45,199 nt of DNA from Streptomyces musisoli (GTDB lineage: Bacteria > Actinomycetota > Actinomycetes > Streptomycetales > Streptomycetaceae): assembly GCF_016741855.1 (NCBI RefSeq), contig NZ_JAERRH010000031.1, positions 1 through 45,199 on the forward strand, given 5' to 3'. Position numbers and translations under genes: made by a program. The notes under the pieces are model-generated. The model made no database searches and was not told the DNA's origin. It was given only the letters and a program-made list of their open reading frames with translations. This document shows, piece after piece, positions 40,441-45,199 of this stretch (positions are counted from its first letter, which is position 1; the number at the start of each line of letters is the position of its first letter).

Positions 40441-41416
40441 AGCTCGTGACGTGGCCCTTCTTGATCCACATCTGGTCGATCAGGACGTTGCACTTGTCGC
40501 CGGGCTGGCAGGAGACGGCGATGGTGTTGGGGCCCTTCTTGAGGTCCGGCCACACGTACGACTTGGTCCAGCCCTGGGCGAAGTCGCCGTCGGCCGCGTG
40601 CCGCCAGTTCTTGAAGCCCACCTTGCTGCCGAACTCCTTGCCGTTGACGATGACCGACATCGACTGGTCCTCGCCGGTGGCGCTGTAGTTCACGAACAGC
40701 GTGTACGGGCCGTCCTCGGGGATGTCCTTGACCGTCCAGGTCACCGAGGCGCCGGCCTGGTTCAGCCCGCCCACGTACTTGCCGTCCGCCGACCGGGCAC
40801 CGGTGACGTCGGAGGCTCCGGCGGCACCGCCGGCGAGCTGGAGGCCCGCGTCCCCGCCGTCGACCTTCGGCAGCTCGCCCGGCGCGGCGGAGCCGCTGCC
40901 CGACGGGCTCGGGGCCTGGCTGTGGCTCTGCGACTGGGTGGCGCCGGCGTCGGCCTGGTTGCCGGGCTTGTCGTCGTCCGTGTTGCCGTTGATCATCGCG
41001 ATGCCGATGCCGATGACGACCGCGGCGACCACCGCGATCGCGCCGATCAGCAGGCCCTTGGTGTTGGGGCCGCGGCGGCCGGTGTCCCCGGCGGGCGGGG
41101 CGGAGCGGTGGCCGGCCTGGGCACCGCCGGGCAGCGTCTCCGGCGCCTGGTAGTGCGCGTTCGGCTGGCCGTAGGCGCCTTGCTGCGGCACGCCCTGGCC
41201 GTGGGCGACGCCCTGCTGCGGCACGCCCTGGCCGTAAGTGGCCTGCGGCGGCTGGCCGTAACTGCGCTCGCCGACCGTGCGCACCCTGCTGACCGAGTTC
41301 GGGTAGCCGTAACCACCGGACGGCGGCTGGGCTCCCCGTGCCTGGCCGTCTGCGTACAGGTAGCCGAACGGGTCGTCGTCCTCGGGCGTGCTCGCGCCGT
41401 TGTCGCCGGGCGTCAT
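40439..41416 (-). CDS. membrane protein with CBM35-like outside domain
   Basis: This 325-residue protein has a cytoplasmic Gly/Gln/Tyr/Pro-rich region (residues ~1-125, with GQGVPQQG repeats), one transmembrane helix (LLIGAIAVVAAVVIGIGIAM), and a Ser/Gln/Pro stalk. The C-terminal ~135-residue beta-sandwich resembles CBM35-type carbohydrate modules: GASVTWTVKDIPEDGPYTLF, NYSATGEDQSMSVIVNG, LKKGPNTIAVSC, LIDQMWI. It probably binds a polysaccharide or the cell wall. ATG 41416 follows GAGGAG. It lies 117 bases downstream of cdgB on the same strand; coexpression is possible. Confidence 0.8.
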   Translation of the reverse strand: MTPGDNGASTPEDDDPFGYLYADGQARGAQPPSGGYGYPNSVSRVRTVGERSYGQPPQATYGQGVPQQGVAHGQGVPQQGAYGQPNAHYQAPETLPGGAQAGHRSAPPAGDTGRRGPNTKGLLIGAIAVVAAVVIGIGIAMINGNTDDDKPGNQADAGATQSQSHSQAPSPSGSGSAAPGELPKVDGGDAGLQLAGGAAGASDVTGARSADGKYVGGLNQAGASVTWTVKDIPEDGPYTLFVNYSATGEDQSMSVIVNGKEFGSKVGFKNWRHAADGDFAQGWTKSYVWPDLKKGPNTIAVSCQPGDKCNVLIDQMWIKKGHVTS

Positions 41417-41533
41417 CCCTTGGTACTCCTCAACAGGTGCGGGCGGATGCGGTACGGGTTGGAATGGCGAGCCTACCCGCTCTCTCTGCCCCAAACGGGT
41501 GACTCAGACCGCACCAACTCGCTGACCTGCGGA

Positions 41534-43189
41534 TCATCCGGCGCGTCGATGTTGTTTGGGACGAGATCGTTTCTCTACGTACATCCGCTCGTCAGCGGAC
41601 TTCAGCACTTCGTCCGCCGTCATGCCGCAGTGGGCCCATCCAATGCCGAAGCTGGCGCCCACCCGGACGGCCCGGCCCTCGGCGCGGATGGGCTGGATGA
41701 TCTCGTTGCGCAGCCGTACGGCGAGGTCCTGGGCGTCGGCCCGGCCGAGGCCGTCGGCGAGGATCACGAACTCGTCGCCGCCGAGGCGGGCCACCGTGTC
41801 GCCGTCCCGGACGCCGCGGGTGAGGCGCCGGGCGACCTCGATGAGGACCGCGTCACCCGCGTTGTGCCCGAAGCGGTCGTTGATCGACTTGAAGCCGTCG
41901 AGGTCGCAGAAGAGGACCGCGAGGCCCTTGGTGCCGTCGTCGCGGCCGTCCTCGGGGGCGACGGTGTGCACATGGTGGTCGTAGGCGTCGTACGCGTCAC
42001 CGCCCGGCGCGAAGTCGAAGCCGTGGCCGGCGGGGGCGTCGAAGACCGGGTGGCCGTAGGCCGCGTCCAGGGACTCCAGGGCGTCGGCGTGGGCGGGGCG
42101 CCGGCAGAGCCGGGCGGACAGGCGCGAGCGCAGCTCGGCGGAGTTCGGCAGGCCGGTCAGCGAGTCGTGGGAGGCGCGGTGGGCGAGCTGGAGCTCGCGC
42201 CGCTTGCGCTCCTCTATGTCCTCGACGTGGGTGAGCAGGAAGCGGGGGCCGTCGGCGGCGTCCGCGACGACCGAGTTGCGCAGCGACACCCACACGTAGG
42301 TGCCGTCCCGGCGGCCGAGCCGCAGTTCGGCGCGCCCGCCCTCCGCCGAGGTGCGCAGGAGGGTGCCGATGTCCTCGGGGTGGACGAGGTCGGCGAAGGA
42401 GTAGCGGCGCATCGCGGAGGCGGGCCGGCCGAGCAGCCGGCACAGGGCGTCGTTGGTGCGCAGGATGCGGCCGTGCTGGTCGCCGCCCATCTCGGCGATG
42501 GCCATGCCGGAGGGGGCGTACTCGAACGCCTGGCGGAAGGATTCCTCGCTGGCGCGCAGGGCCTGCTGCTCGCGCTCCAGGCGGACCAGGGCGCGCTGCA
42601 TGTTGGAGCGCAGCCGGGCGTTGCTGATCGCGATGGCGGCCTGGAAGGCGTACATCTGGAGGGCCTCGCGGCCCCAGGCGCCGGGGCGGCGGCCGTTGCG
42701 CGGCCGGTCGACGGATATGACGCCGAGCAGTTCACCGGAGGAGCCGCCCTGCACGCCGGGGGTGTACATCGGGGCGAAGAGGCGGTCGGAGGGGTGCCAC
42801 TCGTCCTCGAAGCGCGGCGCGGGCCCGTCGGTGTACCACTGCGGGACGTCGTCGTCGTCGAGGACCCAGCCCTCGGTGTGCGGTATGAACACGAGGTCGC
42901 CCCAGCGTTCGCCCATGTTCAGCCGTCGCTCCCAGGACTCGCGGGAGCCGACCCGGCCGGTGATCAGGGCCTCGGCCGCGGAGTTGCCGGAGAAGGCGGC
43001 GACGACGAGGTCGCCGTCGGGGCGGGCGAGGTTGACGGCCGCCATCTCGTACCCGAGGGCCTCGACGGCGCCGTCGGACACGGTCTGAAGTGTGTCCGCC
43101 AGGCTGCGAGCCGTGTTCATGTCGGCCATGACCTGGTGCAGCTGCCGCAGGGACGCAAGGCGGACATACGGCTCCGACTCGGTGTCCAT
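41534..43189 (-). CDS. cdgB: diguanylate cyclase with GAF-PAS-GGDEF domains (CdgB-like)
   Basis: This 551-residue soluble protein has three domains. An N-terminal GAF domain (~20-200) is followed by a PAS domain (~215-335: FRQAFEYAPSGMAIAEMGG, RLLGRPASAMRRYSFADLVH, YVWVSLRNSVV) and a GGDEF domain. LGGDEF lies at ~468 and the inhibitory I-site RDGD five residues before it, so cyclic di-GMP should be made under product feedback. No EAL domain is present. From memory the S. coelicolor equivalent is CdgB, a BldD-controlled regulator of development. ATG 43189 follows GGGGAGGG. BldD-like and Crp-like boxes lie upstream. Confidence 0.92.
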   Translation of the reverse strand: MDTESEPYVRLASLRQLHQVMADMNTARSLADTLQTVSDGAVEALGYEMAAVNLARPDGDLVVAAFSGNSAAEALITGRVGSRESWERRLNMGERWGDLVFIPHTEGWVLDDDDVPQWYTDGPAPRFEDEWHPSDRLFAPMYTPGVQGGSSGELLGVISVDRPRNGRRPGAWGREALQMYAFQAAIAISNARLRSNMQRALVRLEREQQALRASEESFRQAFEYAPSGMAIAEMGGDQHGRILRTNDALCRLLGRPASAMRRYSFADLVHPEDIGTLLRTSAEGGRAELRLGRRDGTYVWVSLRNSVVADAADGPRFLLTHVEDIEERKRRELQLAHRASHDSLTGLPNSAELRSRLSARLCRRPAHADALESLDAAYGHPVFDAPAGHGFDFAPGGDAYDAYDHHVHTVAPEDGRDDGTKGLAVLFCDLDGFKSINDRFGHNAGDAVLIEVARRLTRGVRDGDTVARLGGDEFVILADGLGRADAQDLAVRLRNEIIQPIRAEGRAVRVGASFGIGWAHCGMTADEVLKSADERMYVEKRSRPKQHRRAG

Positions 43190-43321
43190 GCTCGCCCTCC
43201 CCCCGAGACCTCGCAGCGAATCAAGGGTTGTCTTCGGCGCTTCTCCCGCGTCTTTCGCGGCGGCTCATTACGGTGTTCTTCGCGGCTTCCCCGCCACTGA
43301 ATCACAGCGCGCTGCCCACTC

Positions 43322-43336
43322 GGTACACAGGGTCAA
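43322..43336. promoter_or_regulatory. BldD-like box upstream of cdgB
   Basis: GGTACACAGGGTCAA fits the BldD pattern nTnACnC(A/T)GnGTnAn with a single mismatch at the first conserved T. It lies about 135 bases before the cdgB start. BldD is activated as a repressor by cyclic di-GMP, the product of this gene. Confidence 0.55.
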
Positions 43337-43350
43337 CAATTCCTGCCTCT

Positions 43351-43366
43351 TGTGACTCAAGTCACA
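43351..43366. promoter_or_regulatory. Crp-like palindrome between cdgB and flavin reductase
   Basis: TGTGACTCAAGTCACA has 7-bp perfect arms around CA and fits the general Crp pattern TGTGA-N6-TCACA exactly. It also fits GTG-N6-GNCAC, reported for Streptomyces Crp. It lies about 160 bases from cdgB and 175 from the flavin reductase start, in a 350-bp divergent region with AT-rich parts. Confidence 0.65.
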
Positions 43367-43539
43367 GAAGAACGTGAACAATTGAGTGGAGTTTCTGCAT
43401 TTGATCCCTGCGTTTAGCGAACGCACAGCGTACGGATGTGAACACATGATGCACGCATTCCATGCGCCTCTGGTCCTAGGACCCGGCTCCGGCCAAGGGC
43501 CGATGCGGCGCGCACCGGGCGGAGACTAGCGTTTCCGGC

Positions 43540-44112
43540 GTGCTGAAGACTCCCTCCCCCACCGTCCCCCTGCCCACCGGGCATGCTGAGGGGGTGAGCA
43601 ACGACGAGTTCCGGGCCGCGATGTCCCGGCTGGCCGCGGGCGTGGTCCTGGTCACCGCGCAGGAACCGCCGCTCGACCCGGACGACCCCGGGGCGCCGGG
43701 CGTGGAGGACGTGGGCATGACCGCCACCGCCTTCATGTCGGTCTCCCTGGACCCGCCGCTGGTGCTGGTCAGCCTGCGCGAGGGCGCCCGCATGGACGAC
43801 CTGCTCGCCGAGCAGCCGCTGTGGGCGGTGTCGGTCCTCACCGAGAGCCAGCGGCACATCGCGGGCCGCTTCGCCATGAAGGGCCGGATCAGCGACCGGC
43901 TGCTCTTCGAGGACATCCCCTACGTGCGCGGCGAGGCCACCGGCGCCCCGCTGGTCGGGGGCGCCCTGGCCACGCTGGAGTGCCGCACCGAGCAGCGGGT
44001 GAGCGCCGGGGACCACACCCTGGTCATCGGCCGCGTCCTCACCGCCCACGTGCCCAGCGCGGAGGGCGGCCCGCTGATGTACTTCCGCGGCCGGTACCGG
44101 CAGATGGGCTGA
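43540..44112 (+). CDS. flavin reductase domain protein
   Basis: This 190-residue FMN-binding split-barrel of the flavin reductase/HpaC type has FRAAMSRLAAGVVLVTAQ at ~25, GMTATAFMSVSLDPPLVLVS (FMN region, ~57-78), and FAMKGRISDRLLFEDIPYV. A C-terminal ALATLECRTEQRVSAGDHTL, then LVIGRVLTAHV, completes the fold. It would reduce FMN with NAD(P)H for a partner monooxygenase, none of which is nearby. GTG 43540 is used (GGAGAC upstream); GTG 43594 would drop the Pro-rich first 18 residues. Confidence 0.88.
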   Translation: MLKTPSPTVPLPTGHAEGVSNDEFRAAMSRLAAGVVLVTAQEPPLDPDDPGAPGVEDVGMTATAFMSVSLDPPLVLVSLREGARMDDLLAEQPLWAVSVLTESQRHIAGRFAMKGRISDRLLFEDIPYVRGEATGAPLVGGALATLECRTEQRVSAGDHTLVIGRVLTAHVPSAEGGPLMYFRGRYRQMG

Positions 44113-44134
44113 GCCGGAGAACCGGCGCCCGGGG

Positions 44135-44151
44135 CCGGAACGAGAGGCCCT
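44135..44151. repeat. interspersed element fragment, copy 4
   Basis: CCGGAACGAGAGGCCCT is the reverse complement of the AGGGCCTCTCGTTC-GG end seen in copies 1 and 2, with one inserted base. It sits in the 47-base gap between the convergent flavin reductase and sigma factor genes. Confidence 0.65.
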
Positions 44152-44159
44152 GGACCTCC

Positions 44160-44999
44160 TCACACCTCCTCGACGGTGAGGTCCGCCAGGCGGGACGGAT
44201 CCGAGACGATGTCGATCACCGAGATGCGGTCGGCGACGAAGGTGAAGGCCAGGACCCGCTCCGGACGGCCGTCGGCGAACACGGCCAGGCCGGTCGCACC
44301 GTCGACCAGCACCGGACGTGCGACGCGCGCCAGGTGGGCGAAGCTCGTCGCACCGGCGGCGACCCGCTGCGCACCGCTGTTCACCCCGCCCTCGCTGCGG
44401 GCCACGACGTCCGGGTCGAGCACCGCGAGCAGCCCGTCGAAGTCGCCGTCCCGGGCGGCGGCCAGGAAGGCGTCCACCACCTCCCGCTGCCGGGCCAGGT
44501 CGGTTTCCGGCGCCTCGACGCCCCGCACCCGGCGCCGGGCCCGGCTGGCGAGCTGCCGTGCCGCGGCCGGGTTGCGCCCGAGGATGCCGCCGACCTCCTC
44601 GAAGGGCACCCCGAACAGGTCGTGCAGCACGAACGCGAGCCGCTCGGCCGGAGAGAGCGTGTCCAGGACGACCAGCAGGGCCAGTCCCACGGAATCGGCG
44701 AGCAGGGCGCTCTGCGCGGGGTCCGGCTCGGCGGACGGCGCCGGCTGCCAACTGTCCAGGGACTCCTCGCCCCGGGAGCGGCGCGAGCGGAGCATGTCGA
44801 GGCAGACCCGACCGACCACGGTCGTCAGCCAGCCGCCGAGGTTCTCCACCTCGCGGGTGTCGGACCGGCTCAGCCGGAACCACGCCTCCTGTACGGCGTC
44901 CTCGGCCTCGGCGGCGGAGCCGAGCATCCGGTAGGCGACGGCCCGCAGATGCCCGCGGTACGCCTCGAACCGGTCGGCGAGAAAGTCGTTGTCGGTCAT
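44160..44999 (-). CDS. ECF sigma factor, ECF41/SigJ type
   Basis: This 279-residue protein has sigma region 2 at residues ~5-75 (FEAYRGHLRAVAYRMLGSAA, EAEDAVQEAWFRLSR, WLTTVVGRVCLDMLRSRR) and region 4 at ~105-165 (LSPAERLAFVLHDLFGVPFE, EVGGILGRNPAAARQLASRA). A ~110-residue SnoaL-like extension ends in VSDPSRLADL, which resembles the NPDKL-type motif of ECF41 factors. In that group the extension replaces an anti-sigma factor. ECF41 genes usually sit beside a carboxymuconolactone decarboxylase, oxidoreductase or epimerase gene; the upstream neighbour is beyond the window edge. ATG 44999 is chosen. Confidence 0.88.
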   Translation of the reverse strand: MTDNDFLADRFEAYRGHLRAVAYRMLGSAAEAEDAVQEAWFRLSRSDTREVENLGGWLTTVVGRVCLDMLRSRRSRGEESLDSWQPAPSAEPDPAQSALLADSVGLALLVVLDTLSPAERLAFVLHDLFGVPFEEVGGILGRNPAAARQLASRARRRVRGVEAPETDLARQREVVDAFLAAARDGDFDGLLAVLDPDVVARSEGGVNSGAQRVAAGATSFAHLARVARPVLVDGATGLAVFADGRPERVLAFTFVADRISVIDIVSDPSRLADLTVEEV

Positions 45000-45169
45000 G
45001 CGGGCATCCGGCCTCTCCGTCGTCCTCGGTGTTCCTGCACCACTGACGCCGCGGAAGCCGCCGATGTGACACAACGCCCGCGCCGGCCGGCGGGCCTGTC
45101 CGGCCCCGCGCGCCGTCGCCCGGGCGGCGGGCGGGGACGACCGGGCGGCCTCCGGGACCCGCCGGGGTC

Positions 45170-45199
45170 CGCGAGCCCGGCATGATCCAAACGAAGGAC
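45170..45199. repeat. interspersed element, copy 5 (cut by window end)
   Basis: CGCGAGCCCGGCATGATCCA, then AACGAA, is the reverse complement of the first ~26 bases inside copy 1 (TTCGTTTGGATC-type). The element continues past the edge. The 75-bp stretch before it has no gene I can support. Confidence 0.7.

Overview
The window is very GC-rich, with strong third-position G/C, frequent GTG and TTG starts, GGAGG-type ribosome binding sites, CIRCE elements, DasR-type (dre) boxes and a BldD-type box. All of this points to Streptomyces or a close relative. From memory, the gene order in the right half (cdgB, CBM protein, sugar kinase, nagA, nagK, solute-binding protein, DUF3263, otsB, otsA, gpgS, threonine-synthase-like gene, cysO-like gene, csp, groEL) resembles the S. 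coelicolor SCO4281-SCO4296 region. No homology search was run. I support 41 protein genes and see no rRNA or tRNA. This is mostly chromosomal core sequence, with no prophage, insertion sequence or antibiotic cluster.

Left third (1-16.0 kb): a HAAS-type membrane protein; a helicase-associated protein and an XPB-type DNA repair helicase, split by a secreted/anchored protein and a membrane-tethered HTH protein; a small SH3-like secreted protein; a GT87 glycosyltransferase; a HelD/HelR RNA-polymerase motor ATPase with a palindrome at its promoter; a Pro/Gln/Tyr-repeat membrane protein; CutC; an HD phosphohydrolase; and a DinB-GNAT fusion.

Middle (16.2-31 kb): a divergent pair, with a DUF4031 operon on one side and a muramic-acid cassette on the other (RpiR-type regulator, MurQ etherase, MurP-type PTS permease). 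Next come a methyltransferase, an old-yellow-enzyme flavoprotein and an XRE/DUF397 module. A gene-free 1.5 kb block follows that is almost entirely repeats, including a 141-bp inverted repeat. Then come groEL under two CIRCE boxes, a cold-shock gene with a long leader, and a SAM-I riboswitch controlling a threonine-synthase-like enzyme translationally coupled to a CysO-like sulfur carrier. I read that last unit as a candidate thiocarboxylate-dependent homocysteine/methionine system rather than a threonine pathway; it is the most interesting item here.

Right third (31-45.2 kb): compatible-solute genes (gpgS, otsA, otsB), an orphan lipoprotein solute-binding protein divergent from nagK-nagA across two DasR-like boxes, a PfkB-family kinase, a CBM35-like membrane protein, the diguanylate cyclase CdgB with BldD- and Crp-like sites upstream, a flavin reductase and an ECF41-type sigma factor. 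MurQ makes GlcNAc-6-phosphate, which NagA deacetylates, so the two amino-sugar loci feed one route. Several gene junctions carry copies of a TAGGG...CCCTA interspersed element that supplies stop codons to the flanking genes.
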